A stretch of DNA of 64,000 nucleotides from positions 1-64,000 of the forward strand of contig JACZKS010000129.1 of the NCBI GenBank assembly GCA_014859895.1. The letters are read 5' to 3'. Shown in pieces: positions 49,144 to 58,095 of the stretch (position 1 is the stretch's first letter; each line of letters starts with the position of its first letter). A model generated the notes under the pieces. That model had not been told where the DNA came from. It saw only the letters and a program-made list of their open reading frames with translations, and ran no database searches. The position numbers and the translations under genes are program-made. This DNA is from Rhodospirillales bacterium. Its GTDB lineage: Bacteria; Pseudomonadota; Alphaproteobacteria; Rhodospirillales; Shumkoniaceae.

Positions 49144-49659
49144 TCAGCCTTCGGCCGGCGGTTCGGCGATGACCGCGAATTGGGGCCGGGCGAGGCGCAC
49201 GTAATCGTTGATGTCCATGAAGATGGAGCGGTCCAGGCGGCCGGCGTTGAAGCAGACCTCGCGGTTGTCGCCAATGGCCGGATCGGCGATCAGCGGCAGT
49301 TCCTCCCAGAAGGTGAAGGGCGGCACGGCGCCCATCACGCAGCCGGTGATGGCGGTCGCCACCTCGGGCGGCGCGAACCCGCCCTTCTGGGCTCCCGCCT
49401 CGTTGCACAGGGTCTTCATGTCGAGCCGCCGGTTGCCCGGCACCACCGCCATGACCGTGCGTTTACCGGCGCCGCCCCCCTTCAGCGTGACGACGATGGC
49501 CTTCAGGGACTGCGACGGATGGTTGCCGCGGATCTTGGCGATCTCCTCGGTGCGCCCCTCGGCCGGATGCTCGACGATTCGATAGCGAGCGCCGCCGTCT
49601 TCGAGCAGCCGGACGATGCGCTCGTGGGTGGTGGGAACGCCTTCCAAGGTTTCGCTCAT
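49144..49659 (-). CDS. YbaK/prolyl-tRNA deacylase-like protein
   Basis: Stand-alone editing domain of the YbaK/ProX/INS superfamily (171 residues), which hydrolyses mischarged aminoacyl-tRNA. The key Lys is in QSLKAIVVTLKG, with VPGNRRLDMKTLCNEAG and the TGCVMGAVPPF loop that shapes the substrate pocket. It resembles YeaK/PrdX-like members; the exact tRNA is not clear. GAGGAAA precedes the ATG at 49659. Confidence 0.85.
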   Translation of the reverse strand: MSETLEGVPTTHERIVRLLEDGGARYRIVEHPAEGRTEEIAKIRGNHPSQSLKAIVVTLKGGGAGKRTVMAVVPGNRRLDMKTLCNEAGAQKGGFAPPEVATAITGCVMGAVPPFTFWEELPLIADPAIGDNREVCFNAGRLDRSIFMDINDYVRLARPQFAVIAEPPAEG

Positions 49660-49730
49660 CTGTCGTTTCCTCGCCGTTTCGCCGCCGGAACGCCACGTCT
49701 TTTGAATTGCGCGGCGCCCCTGCGGCTCCT

Positions 49731-49749
49731 AAAGTGGTTGGGCCACTTT
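49731..49749. promoter_or_regulatory. palindromic operator candidate upstream of the UxaE-type gene
   Basis: AAAGTGG (49731-49737) and CCACTTT (49743-49749) form a perfect 7-bp inverted repeat with a 5-base centre. TATACT at 49767-49772 could be the -10 element of the downstream gene, so the palindrome would cover its -35 region. The layout suits a GntR-type repressor, but this is inference from shape only. Confidence 0.4.
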
Positions 49750-49887
49750 GCCCATGTCAAAACATTTATACTCTTCAGGCGGTCCCGCGGCGTCCATTCG
49801 GACGCGCGCCGACTGTGTGCCGCCGTCCGGCAGAGACATTTCTTCGGCCTCGCCGCCAGGCAACAACCATAAGACGGGAACGCATCG

Positions 49888-51144
49888 ATGATCCAGCCCA
49901 CTCCGACCGTCATCGGCCTCAGGAAATCCTTCGGTTTCGGCGATCGCCTCGGCCTGGCGACCCCCGGCCACGTCGCGGCCTGCCGCAAGACAGGGTTCGT
50001 GCCCATCTTCGCCCAGCAGTCCATCCGCGAGATGGTGCGCACGCAGCGCACCCCCGAAGACGTCATGGCCGACGCCCAGCGGGCCGTCATGCGCACCGCC
50101 TTCAAGAGCGACTGGGGCGCCGACGCCGACCACCTGAAGACCGAGGACGACGTTAAGGCCACGGTGGCCGCCGGGTTCACCTTCTTCACCTTCGATCCCT
50201 CCGATCACGTGGTGAACGAGGCCGACACCATGGCAGCCGAGGAACTGGCCGGCGGCGAGAAGGCGCTGATGGCCGAGGGGGTGTTCGAGGGATCAAGCCT
50301 GCGTGACCTCTATCTCGGCAAGCATTTCGAGATCGACAACGGATTCTCGCTTACATTCGACGAGCCCTCGCTGTTGCGCGCCGCCGTCAAATACGGCCGG
50401 GCCGTGGCCCACTGCGCCAAGCTTGCCGCCGCGCTCAAGGAAGCGAGCGGCGGGAAACCTTACGAGATCGAGATGTCGGTCGACGAATCCGAGGTGCCGA
50501 CGACGCCGCTCGAGCACCTGTTCGTCGCCCATGAGCTGCGCCGCCGGGGCGTCGAGTTCATCAGCCTGGCGCCGCGCTTCATCGGCGACTTCGAGAAGGG
50601 GGTGGACTACCGGGGCGACCTCGCCGCCTTCGAGGCGTCGATCGGCCAGCACGTCGCCATCGCCAAGTTCTGCGGGCCCTACAAGCTGAGCCTGCATTCC
50701 GGGTCGGACAAGTTCTCGGTCTATCCCATCTTCGGGCGGCTGTGCGGCGAAATGCTGCACGTCAAGACCGCCGGCACCAGCTATCTTGAGGCGCTGCGCG
50801 TCGTGGTGCGCGTCGATAAGCCCTTCTTCAGGGAACTCGTCGACTATTGCCGGGGCCGCTTCGTCCCCGATCGCGCCAGCTATCATCTATCGACCACCGA
50901 GGCCGACGTCGAACGGCTGGCCGGCGTCGCCGACGATGACCTGGAGCGGATGTTCTTGGATCTGAACGAGGGCCGCCAGCTCATGCACGTCACTTACGGC
51001 TCGGTGCTGACCCAGGGCAAGGACTCCAAAGGCCGGCCGTTCCGCGAGCGGCTGATGGCGATCCTGGAAAAGCACGCCGAGATGCACCTCGACTTCGTCG
51101 AGCGGCACTTCGACAAGCACCTGAGCCTGCTGCTGGTGGAATGA
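49888..51144 (+). CDS. tagaturonate epimerase-like protein (UxaE family)
   Basis: Resembles UxaE, which interconverts tagaturonate and fructuronate in hexuronate breakdown. The N-terminal SFGFGDRLGLATPGHVAACRK and the aldolase-barrel-like core with EIEMSVDESEVPTTPLEHLF, LAPRFIGDFEKGVDYRGDL, FCGPYKLSLHSGSDKFSVYP and the end HLSLLLVE match what I know of the family. Several His and Asp residues (for example in KLSLHSGSDKF) could bind metal. It is 418 residues, somewhat shorter than some members. GGGAACG precedes the ATG. No other hexuronate genes are nearby, so the physiological substrate is uncertain. Confidence 0.78.
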   Translation: MIQPTPTVIGLRKSFGFGDRLGLATPGHVAACRKTGFVPIFAQQSIREMVRTQRTPEDVMADAQRAVMRTAFKSDWGADADHLKTEDDVKATVAAGFTFFTFDPSDHVVNEADTMAAEELAGGEKALMAEGVFEGSSLRDLYLGKHFEIDNGFSLTFDEPSLLRAAVKYGRAVAHCAKLAAALKEASGGKPYEIEMSVDESEVPTTPLEHLFVAHELRRRGVEFISLAPRFIGDFEKGVDYRGDLAAFEASIGQHVAIAKFCGPYKLSLHSGSDKFSVYPIFGRLCGEMLHVKTAGTSYLEALRVVVRVDKPFFRELVDYCRGRFVPDRASYHLSTTEADVERLAGVADDDLERMFLDLNEGRQLMHVTYGSVLTQGKDSKGRPFRERLMAILEKHAEMHLDFVERHFDKHLSLLLVE

Positions 51145-51160
51145 GCCCGGCGGGGCGCGA

Positions 51161-51607
51161 TCAGTCGCCGGTCAGCCAGCGCTGCATGACGACCACGGCC
51201 GAGCGCTCGAAGCCGAGCCGCTCGTAGAACGCCATCACCCCGGCATTGCTCTGACGGACCATCAGTTCCGCCTTGCGCACGCCCCGTTCGCTGAGCCACG
51301 CCTCGGCGGCCTTAACGATCCGGCGGCCGATTCCCCGCGAACGCATCCCCGGATCGACGGCCACGTAGTAAAGCCAGCCGCGATGGCCGTCGTGGCCGAC
51401 CATGACGCTGCCGACCACGCGGCCTTGGGCATCGACGGCGACCAGCACGTCCGACGCCCGGCCGGCCCGGGCGAAACGAAAATCCGCGCCTGGATCGTTA
51501 TAGCTGACGACCAAGCCGCAAGCCCGCCACAACGCGACGGTGGCGGCCTCGTCGGCCTCCTCGGCCGGGCGGATCGGCGCGTCGCAGACGGGAGCCTCTA
51601 CATTCAC
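51161..51607 (-). CDS. GNAT family acetyltransferase
   Basis: 148-residue acetyltransferase resembling YpeA. PIRPAEEADEAATVALWRACGL opens the fold; the acetyl-CoA loop is MRSRGIGRRIVKAAEAWL after LYYVAVDPG; the closing motif is NAGVMAFYERLGFE. Substrate unknown. The start is GTG at 51607, well supported by GGAGG six bases upstream. Convergent with the UxaE-type gene (16-base gap). Confidence 0.87.
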   Translation of the reverse strand: MNVEAPVCDAPIRPAEEADEAATVALWRACGLVVSYNDPGADFRFARAGRASDVLVAVDAQGRVVGSVMVGHDGHRGWLYYVAVDPGMRSRGIGRRIVKAAEAWLSERGVRKAELMVRQSNAGVMAFYERLGFERSAVVVMQRWLTGD

Positions 51608-51796
51608 ATCGAACCTCCGGACTCGAAACGGCGGATGCCCATCCTACGTCGCCAAGGCCGAAAAGTCTCCCGACAGGACCGGTCAACTGCGCAAAAAGCC
51701 GTTGAACGGCGGCGTCGCGCTCGCCACGTCAGCGACGAGAGAGCAGACGATACACGACCCCAGCTCGGCGCCTGCTTCATCGCCGCCTACACCTAG

Positions 51797-51886
51797 GACG
51801 TCGCCGAGAGCAAGGCGACCAAGGGCACCGAGGCGGGCCGCAGGGAGGGCTATCCGCTGATGTTCACGACCGAGCCGGAAGAGTAA
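51797..51886 (+). pseudogene. C-terminal remnant of an unidentified gene
   Basis: In the 279-base gap between the GNAT and amidohydrolase genes, a frame running to TAA at 51886 reads like a real protein end: DVAESKATKGTEAGRREGYP followed by LMFTTEPEE. It is cut off on the left by an in-frame TAG at 51794, but the codons before that stop (QLGACFIAAYT) also look protein-like, suggesting a nonsense-bearing or truncated relic. I cannot name the family. Confidence 0.4.
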
Positions 51887-52780
51887 TCACTCCGCCCCCG
51901 GCCGGCGGGGCGGAACGGTGCGGTTGAACAGGCGGGCCGCGTTGCGGTAGGCGATCTTCTCGGCGGTCTCGCGGGGCAGCAGGGCCAGCCAGCGGCGGTT
52001 GAGCGCGATCAGGTCTTCGTAGTTGTCCCACTGGGCGTTGATCCAGGTGTCGGTGCCGACCATCAGCCGATCCGCGTGACGCTCGATCACCGCCTTCCAG
52101 GCCGGGTCGAGGGCGGCCCCGTCGCCCAGGATGTCGCGCTCGCGATAGGACGTGTCGGCGTAAAGGGTCGGGTAGGTATCCAGCATTTGCCCGACCACCT
52201 CGGCCGGCTCCGACATGCCGGCGTGGGCCCAGATGATGGTGAGGCCCGGCTCCAGTTCATAGAAGAAGCGCACCGGTTCGGCCCCGGAATGAATGTGGAG
52301 CGGAATGGTGCGGGCCTTGGCCAGCGCCGCCACCGCCGCCAGCAGCGGGCGGTCTTCCATGTCGAGCCGGTGGATGTGAAACTCGCCGATCCCCTGGTGC
52401 GGATAGCGCGCCAAGCGATCCTTGAGATAAGCCTCCATGCCCGCCGCCTTGGTCCAGTTGGACGAGCCGGCGCCGTCGTGATAGGGGCGCAGCTCCGGCA
52501 CGATGCGGTCGGGCGCGTATTCGAAGAGCCGGATGGTGCCGTCGTCGGGGGTGGAGGAAACCAGCGCCATGGCGACGCCGCTCTTGTCCATCAGCTCGAT
52601 GACGGTCCTGACCGGATAGGTGCCCCAGGCTTCCTGCTTGTAGTGCATGTGGGCGTCGAAGACGGGCACCCCCTCGATGGCGGCACCGATGGGCGGCTCG
52701 TCGGCAGCGGCGGCAGGCGTCGCCGCCAGCCACAAGGCCGCCGCGACCGGAATCAGCCGCCGTGAAAACCGTGAGACCAT
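51887..52780 (-). CDS. exported amidohydrolase-family (metal-dependent hydrolase) protein
   Basis: TIM-barrel hydrolase of the amidohydrolase-2 type, 297 residues, with a signal peptide (about residues 1-26, ending TPAAAADE) for export to the periplasm. Metal-binding motifs: DAHMHY at the first strand, HIHS in IPLHIHSGAEPV, and WAHAGMSEP; the late Asp is in MVGTDTWIN. The family includes decarboxylases, lactonases and phosphotriesterase-like enzymes; a periplasmic one is less common and its substrate is unknown. GAGGGGAGG lies just before the ATG. Divergent from the RAYT gene. Confidence 0.83.
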   Translation of the reverse strand: MVSRFSRRLIPVAAALWLAATPAAAADEPPIGAAIEGVPVFDAHMHYKQEAWGTYPVRTVIELMDKSGVAMALVSSTPDDGTIRLFEYAPDRIVPELRPYHDGAGSSNWTKAAGMEAYLKDRLARYPHQGIGEFHIHRLDMEDRPLLAAVAALAKARTIPLHIHSGAEPVRFFYELEPGLTIIWAHAGMSEPAEVVGQMLDTYPTLYADTSYRERDILGDGAALDPAWKAVIERHADRLMVGTDTWINAQWDNYEDLIALNRRWLALLPRETAEKIAYRNAARLFNRTVPPRRPGAE

Positions 52781-52850
52781 GCCGCCTCCCCTCCTCGCCC
52801 AAGGAAGCCCTGCATGTGGGAAGGCGGGCGCACAGAGTCCAGGAGCGGGC

Positions 52851-52908
52851 GAATTAAATATGCTGTCCCCGAATTAGGATGTATATTTCGGGGACGCCTT
52901 ATTTAATT
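52851..52908. repeat. REPIN-like inverted repeat D, upstream of RAYT
   Basis: Arms at 52851-52874 and 52885-52908 are inverted copies of the REP arm, placed tail to tail so the CCCCGAAT and ATTTCGGGG ends face each other across about ten bases. The left copy differs at several positions (TATGCTGTCC), the right belongs to the GACGCCTTA subtype. It ends 16 bases before the RAYT start codon. Confidence 0.85.
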
Positions 52909-52924
52909 GGAGGAGAGAGGTGAC

Positions 52925-53584
52925 ATGGCGCGACTTTCGCGGGTGGTGGCGGTGGGGCTCCCGCACCACGTGACGCAGCGGGGCAACCGTCGGCAACCCA
53001 CCTTCCTCAAGGAACAAGATTACGTCGCCTACCTTGACCTCGTGGCCGAGTGGTGTGCGGCGCTCGGCGTCGAGATCTGGGCGTATTGCCTGATGCCCAA
53101 TCACGTGCATCTGATCGCCGTGCCGGAAACGGCGGACGGACTGGCGAAGGCTCTGGGCGAGGCACACCGGCGCTATACCCGGCGCGTCAACCTGCGCGAG
53201 GACTGGCGCGGCCACCTGTGGCAGGGACGGTTCGCGTCCTTTCCGCTGGACCGCGCCCATACGCTGGCGGCGGCGCGCTACATCGAACTCAATCCGGTGC
53301 GGGCCCGACTGGCCGACCGCCCCGAAGACTATCCGTGGAGCAGCGCACGGGCCCATCTGACGGGCGTCGACGACCGGCTGACGCGGGTCGGCCCGCTGCT
53401 CGACGAAATCGGAGATTGGCGGACATTCCTCAGCGTCCCGCCTCGCAAGGACGAAGGGGAAGCGTTGCGCCGGCACGAGCGCACCGGCCGGCCGCTAGGC
53501 GACGAGAGTTTTCTCGCCCAAATGGAAACCCTCGCCGGCCGCCGCCTGCGCCCTGGAAAGCGCGGCCCCAAACCGCGGGAATAA
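52925..53584 (+). CDS. REP-associated tyrosine transposase (RAYT)
   Basis: Y1/HUH single-strand transposase of the IS200-like, REP-linked class, 219 residues. The HUH metal motif is in CLMPNHVHLIAV (residues about 56-67); the opening MARLSRVVAVGLPHHVTQRGNRRQPTFL is family-typical (quoted by ends), and the catalytic Tyr is probably in AARYIELNPVRARLADRPEDYPWSSA. RAYTs cut and join REP hairpins and are thought to spread REPs across genomes. GAGAGGTG precedes the ATG at 52925; a TTG six codons earlier lies within the repeat. The TAA stop overlaps the start of inverted repeat E, and the gene converges on metH. Confidence 0.93.
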   Translation: MARLSRVVAVGLPHHVTQRGNRRQPTFLKEQDYVAYLDLVAEWCAALGVEIWAYCLMPNHVHLIAVPETADGLAKALGEAHRRYTRRVNLREDWRGHLWQGRFASFPLDRAHTLAAARYIELNPVRARLADRPEDYPWSSARAHLTGVDDRLTRVGPLLDEIGDWRTFLSVPPRKDEGEALRRHERTGRPLGDESFLAQMETLAGRRLRPGKRGPKPRE

Positions 53585-53638
53585 ATTTCGGGGACGCCTT
53601 ACTTAATTCTATTAATTAAGTAAGGCGTCCCCGAAATT
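53585..53638. repeat. REPIN-like inverted repeat E, between RAYT and metH
   Basis: Arms 53585-53609 and 53614-53638 are perfectly complementary for 24-25 bases with a loop of about four bases, in the GACGCCTTA subtype. It fills the 55-base gap between the RAYT TAA and the metH TAA. Confidence 0.93.
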
Positions 53639-53639
53639 A

Positions 53640-56600
53640 TTATACCGAGAAGTACTTGGCCTGTGGGTGGAGCACCACCATGGCCGAGGTCGATTGTTCG
53701 GGGTGGAGCTGGCCCTCGTCGGCCATCTGGATGCCGATGCGGTCCGCCCCCAGCAGGGCCAGGATGTGGCGCTGGTCTTCCAGGTTCGGGCAGGCCGGAT
53801 AACCGAACGAATAGCGCGAGCCGCGATAGCTCTGCTTCAGGAGCTTTTCGATGTCGCGGTCGTCCTCCCCCGAGAAATCGAGCTCGGCGCGGATGCGTTT
53901 GTGCACGTATTCGGCCAACGCTTCCGCCATCTCGACACCGAGGCCGTGGAGATAGAGGTAGTCCTGGTAGCGGTTGTCGCCGAACCACTGGCGGGCCACC
54001 TCGCTGGCCCGTGAGCCCATGGTGACCACCTGCAGGCCGACCACGTCGCGCTCGCCCGCATCGACGTCGCGGAAGAAGTCGGCGATGCAGAGGCCCCCGG
54101 CCCGGGCCTGGCGCGGAAAGGCGAAGCGGGCGACGGGGGTTTGGCCGTCGACGTCGAACAGCACCACGGCATCCCCTTCCGAGGCGCACTTCCAGTAGCC
54201 GTAGACCGCCTGCGGCTTCAGGATCTCCTCGGCTGCGACGGTTTCGAGCAGGCGCGTCAGGATGGGCTTCACCTCGCGGCCCGCCCATTCGCGCCATTCC
54301 TCGCGCGAGCGCCCCTGCTTCTTGAAGCCCCAGTGGAACTGGAACAGCATGACCTCGTTCAGAAACGGCAGCAACGCCTTGGGCTCAACCTTCTCCAGCA
54401 CCCGGGGGCCCCAGAAGGGCGGTTGAGGCACCGCGACGTCGGCATGCAGATCGGCCCGGCGCAGGCGGATTTCCTCGTAGTCGACCGGACGAGTGGTCGC
54501 TGCCGGCGGTTCGGCGCCGAGCACGCGCCGCCGGTTGGACGGCCGCCCGGCCCTTTTTCGCACCGCTTCGCCGACATAGGCGTCGAACGCACCGGTCTTG
54601 ACCTTGTCCATCAGGTCCAACCCGTCGAAGGCATCGCGCGCATAGGCGACGCGGCCGCTGGCGTAGGCCGCCACGCAGTCCTCCTCGACGTACTTGCGGG
54701 TCAGCGCGGCGCCGCCCAGGAGGATCGGCAGGTCGATGCCTTCCCGGCTCAGCTCTTCCAGGTTCTCGCGCATGACCACCGTCGACTTGACCAGCAGGCC
54801 CGACATGCCGACGGCGTCGGCCTTGTGCTCGCGGGCCGCCGTCAGGATGTTCTGGATCGGCTGCTTGATGCCGAGGTTGACCACCCGATAGCCGTTGTTG
54901 GTAAGGATGATGTCGACCAGGTTCTTGCCGATGTCGTGCACGTCGCCCTTGACGGTGGCGAGCACGATGGTGCCCTTCTGCTGGCCCTCCACCTTTTCCA
55001 TGAAGGGTTCCAGGTAGGCCACCGCCGCCTTCATGGTCTCGGCCGATTGCAGGACGAAAGGAAGCTGCATCTTGCCGGCCCCGAACAGTTCCCCCACCAC
55101 CTTCATGCCGCCCAGCAGGATGTCGTTGATGATGGTCAGCGGCGGGTGCGCCTTCATGGCGTCGGCCAGTTCGTCTTCGAGGCCGATGCGGTCGCCCTCG
55201 ACGATGCGCAGCTTGAGCCGTTCCTCGACGGTTTCGGGGCGGGCCTTCTTGGTAACCTTGTCCTGGCGGTCGGCGAACAGCGCCATGTAGGCCTGCAAGG
55301 GGTCGTAACCGTCGCGTTGCCGATCGAAGATGAGATCCTCGGTGATCCTCACTTCTTCTTCCGGGATGGTATGCAACGGCAGGATCTTCGACACGTGGAC
55401 AATGGCCCCGGTCATGCCGCGCTTGACCGCGTGATCGAGGAACACCGAGTTGAGCACATGGCGGGCCGCCGCCTTGAGCCCGAAGGAAACGTTGGAAAGG
55501 CCGAGGATGATCTGGCACTCGGGCAGTTCCTTGGAAATGCGCTCGATGGCGTCCAAGGTGTTCAAGGCGAGTCTGCGGTCGTCCTCGTTGCCGGTGCAGA
55601 TGGTGAAGGTCAGCGGATCGATCATCAGGTCCGAGGACGGTAGCCCGTGCTTGACGCAGGCGAAGTCGTGGAGCCGCTTGGCCACCCTGAGCTTGCTGTC
55701 CACATCCTTGGCCATGCCCTGCTCGTCGATGGTCAGCGCGATCACGGCGGCGCCGAAACGCCTGGCCAGTTCCAGGCGCTTGGCGGCCGGCTCCTCGCCG
55801 TCCTCGAAGTTGATCGAATTGATGATCGCCTTGCCGCCGTAAAGCTTGAGCGCCGCCTCCAGCACCTTGAGCTCGGTCGAATCGATGACCAGCGGCGCGG
55901 TGACGGAGCCGCGCATGCGCGACACCACCTCGTTCATCTCGGCCACCTCGTCGCGCCCGACGTAGGCGGTGCAGACATCAAGCGCGTGCGAGCCCTCGCC
56001 CACCTGCTCGCGGCCCATGGCGACGCAGGCATCCCAATCACCGGCCTCCTGGAACTGGCGGAACCGCTTGGAGCCGTTGGCGTTGCAGCGCTCACCGATC
56101 GAGAAGAAGGCGTTTTCCTGGCGGAGCGCCACCTGCGAATAGAGCGACGCCACCGAGGGCAGCCAATGCACGGTGCGCGCCTTGGGCGCCGGCCGATGGG
56201 CGCCCGACGGCGCGCGGCGGCGCAGCATGGCGTCGAGCGCGGCGATGTGGGGCACGTCGGTACCGCAGCAGCCGCCGATGATGTTGACGCCGTCCTCCTC
56301 GATGAAACGCTCCTGCCATTTGGCCAGCTCGTCGGGAGAGAGCGGATAGTAGGTCTGGCCATCGACCAATTCGGGCAAGCCAGCGTTGGGCTGCACCGAG
56401 ATGAGCCTGGGCCAGTTTTCCGACAGCCATTTGATATGCTCGGCCATCTCCTGCGGTCCGGTCGCACAGTTGAGCCCCAGGAGGTCGATGCCCAAGGCCT
56501 GCACCGCCGTCGCCGCGGCGGCGATCTCGGCGCCGACCAGCAGGGTTCCGGTGGTTTCCACCGTCACCTGCACGAAGATGGGCACGGTGGCACCGGCCTT

Positions 56601-57134
56601 GGCGCGCGCCACCTTGGCGCCATTGACGGCGGCCTTGATCTGCAAGGGGTCCTGGCAGGTCTCGATCAGGATGGCGTCGACGCCGCCGGCAATCAGCCCG
56701 TCGCACTGCACGGTCAGTGCCGCCTCCAGCCGGTCGTACTCGATGTGGCCGAGACTGGGGAGTTTCGTGCCCGGGCCGACGTCGCCCAGCACGAAGCGCT
56801 CGCGGCCATCACCGGCGAACCGTTCGATCGCTTCGCGGGCGAGGACAACGGCTTCCTTGTTCAGTTCGAACGCCTCGTCCCCGATGTCGAACTCGGCCAG
56901 CGTTACCGGCGAGCCGCCGAAGGTGTTGGTGATGACGAGATCCGCCCCCGCCGCCAGGTAGCTGGCGTGGATGTCGCGCACCAGGTCGGGGCGCGAGCGG
57001 GTCAGAATGTCGGTGCAGTTCTCCTTGCCCCAGAAGTCGCGCTCGACGTCGAGGTTGGCGGCCTGGACCCGCGTCCCGAAGCCGCCGTCGCACAGCAGCA
57101 CGCGTTCCTTGAGGATGTCGAGCAAAGCGGTCAT
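53640..57134 (-). CDS. metH: cobalamin-dependent methionine synthase
   Basis: Transfers the methyl group of methyltetrahydrofolate to homocysteine through cobalamin. All four modules are present in one 1164-residue chain: homocysteine domain (residues 1 to about 310, zinc Cys pair in IGGCCGTDVPHI and Cys in GLNCATGP), folate domain (FFSIGERCNANGSKRF on), cobalamin domain with the cap and the lower-ligand His in VKGDVHDIGKNLVDIIL, and the SAM-binding reactivation domain ending near RYSFGYPACPNLEDQ. One base separates it from metF. The stop TAA touches repeat E. No cobalamin riboswitch is seen; control is probably through the operator at 59105-59124. Confidence 0.97.
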   Translation of the reverse strand: MTALLDILKERVLLCDGGFGTRVQAANLDVERDFWGKENCTDILTRSRPDLVRDIHASYLAAGADLVITNTFGGSPVTLAEFDIGDEAFELNKEAVVLAREAIERFAGDGRERFVLGDVGPGTKLPSLGHIEYDRLEAALTVQCDGLIAGGVDAILIETCQDPLQIKAAVNGAKVARAKAGATVPIFVQVTVETTGTLLVGAEIAAAATAVQALGIDLLGLNCATGPQEMAEHIKWLSENWPRLISVQPNAGLPELVDGQTYYPLSPDELAKWQERFIEEDGVNIIGGCCGTDVPHIAALDAMLRRRAPSGAHRPAPKARTVHWLPSVASLYSQVALRQENAFFSIGERCNANGSKRFRQFQEAGDWDACVAMGREQVGEGSHALDVCTAYVGRDEVAEMNEVVSRMRGSVTAPLVIDSTELKVLEAALKLYGGKAIINSINFEDGEEPAAKRLELARRFGAAVIALTIDEQGMAKDVDSKLRVAKRLHDFACVKHGLPSSDLMIDPLTFTICTGNEDDRRLALNTLDAIERISKELPECQIILGLSNVSFGLKAAARHVLNSVFLDHAVKRGMTGAIVHVSKILPLHTIPEEEVRITEDLIFDRQRDGYDPLQAYMALFADRQDKVTKKARPETVEERLKLRIVEGDRIGLEDELADAMKAHPPLTIINDILLGGMKVVGELFGAGKMQLPFVLQSAETMKAAVAYLEPFMEKVEGQQKGTIVLATVKGDVHDIGKNLVDIILTNNGYRVVNLGIKQPIQNILTAAREHKADAVGMSGLLVKSTVVMRENLEELSREGIDLPILLGGAALTRKYVEEDCVAAYASGRVAYARDAFDGLDLMDKVKTGAFDAYVGEAVRKRAGRPSNRRRVLGAEPPAATTRPVDYEEIRLRRADLHADVAVPQPPFWGPRVLEKVEPKALLPFLNEVMLFQFHWGFKKQGRSREEWREWAGREVKPILTRLLETVAAEEILKPQAVYGYWKCASEGDAVVLFDVDGQTPVARFAFPRQARAGGLCIADFFRDVDAGERDVVGLQVVTMGSRASEVARQWFGDNRYQDYLYLHGLGVEMAEALAEYVHKRIRAELDFSGEDDRDIEKLLKQSYRGSRYSFGYPACPNLEDQRHILALLGADRIGIQMADEGQLHPEQSTSAMVVLHPQAKYFSV

Positions 57135-57135
57135 G

Positions 57136-58095
57136 TCAGTCGGTATCCCCTTTGGCGGACGTCGGACGGACGCCCAGGATGTGGCAGATGGCGAAGGTGA
57201 GGTCGGCGCGGTTCAGCGTATAGAAATGGAACTGCCGGACCCCGTTGGCCAGCAGGACCCGGCATTGCTCGGCCGCCACGGCGGCGGCCACCAGCCGGCG
57301 GGTCTCGGGATCGTCGTCGAGGCCTTCGAAGAGGTCGGCCATCCATTTCGGCACCGAGGCGCCGCAGTTGGCGCTGAATTCCCTGAGCCGGGCGAAGTTG
57401 GTGACGGGCAGAATGCCCGGGATGATCGGCACCGTGATGCCGATGGCCCGGGCCCGGTCGACGAACCTCAAGAATACCTCGGGATCGAAGAAGTATTGGC
57501 TGATCGCCTGCGAGGCGCCGGCATCGATTTTGCGCTTCAGGTGGTCGAGGTCGGTGCCGGGGTCCGTGGCCTGGGGATGGCCCTCGGGATAGGCGGCGAC
57601 GCTGATGTCAAAGTCGGCCACCCGCTTGAGGCCGGCCACCAGGTCGGAGGCATAGGCATAGCCGCCCGGGTGCGCGACATAGCCGCCGGTACCGTCCGGC
57701 GCGTCACCGCGCAGGGCCACGATGTGGCGGATGCCGGCGTCCCAGTAGCGACGGGCGACGGCGTCGACCTCCTCGCGGGTAGCGGCCACGCAGGTCAGGT
57801 GCGCCGCCGGCGTCAATCCGGTCTCAAGGATGCGCACCACGGTCGCATGGGTGCGGTCGCGGGTCGACCCGCCCGCCCCATAGGTGACCGAGACGTAGGC
57901 CGGCCCCAGGGGCGCCAGGCGCTCGACGCATTCCCACAGGGCCAGGTCCATCTTCTCGGTCTTCGGCGGAAAGAATTCGAAGGACACGGAAAGATCGCCG
58001 CGCGCCGCCGTGCTCGCGGCCAAGGCCGAGCCGAGACGGGCGACCACTTCGGGCGAACCGCGGCCGAGGCCGTACGGGGTAAGGGTATCGGTCAT
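57136..58095 (-). CDS. metF: 5,10-methylenetetrahydrofolate reductase
   Basis: Flavoenzyme making methyltetrahydrofolate for MetH. TIM-barrel signature stretches: SFEFFPPKTEKMD at the start with the catalytic Glu, VSVTYGAGGSTRDRTH, HIVALRGDAPDG (folate-binding Asp), AQISQYFFDPEVFLRF-like text (here SQAISQYFFDPEVFL) and PIIPGILPVTNFARL. Length of 319 residues. A strong GGAGGTGA sits in the end of the regulator gene, whose TGA is immediately followed by this ATG, so translation is coupled. Middle gene of the regulator-metF-metH operon. Confidence 0.96.
   Translation of the reverse strand: MTDTLTPYGLGRGSPEVVARLGSALAASTAARGDLSVSFEFFPPKTEKMDLALWECVERLAPLGPAYVSVTYGAGGSTRDRTHATVVRILETGLTPAAHLTCVAATREEVDAVARRYWDAGIRHIVALRGDAPDGTGGYVAHPGGYAYASDLVAGLKRVADFDISVAAYPEGHPQATDPGTDLDHLKRKIDAGASQAISQYFFDPEVFLRFVDRARAIGITVPIIPGILPVTNFARLREFSANCGASVPKWMADLFEGLDDDPETRRLVAAAVAAEQCRVLLANGVRQFHFYTLNRADLTFAICHILGVRPTSAKGDTD

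Larger units (their letters stand above)
52851..53638 (+). mobile_element. RAYT unit: transposase gene flanked by its REP palindromes
   Basis: The unit consists of inverted repeat D, the tyrosine transposase gene and inverted repeat E. Both inner repeats carry the GACGCCTTA variant, which differs from the GACACCATA variant of the three distant copies. No target duplication or second transposon gene (such as tnpB) is present, so it is not a standard IS200/IS605 element. Confidence 0.8.
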
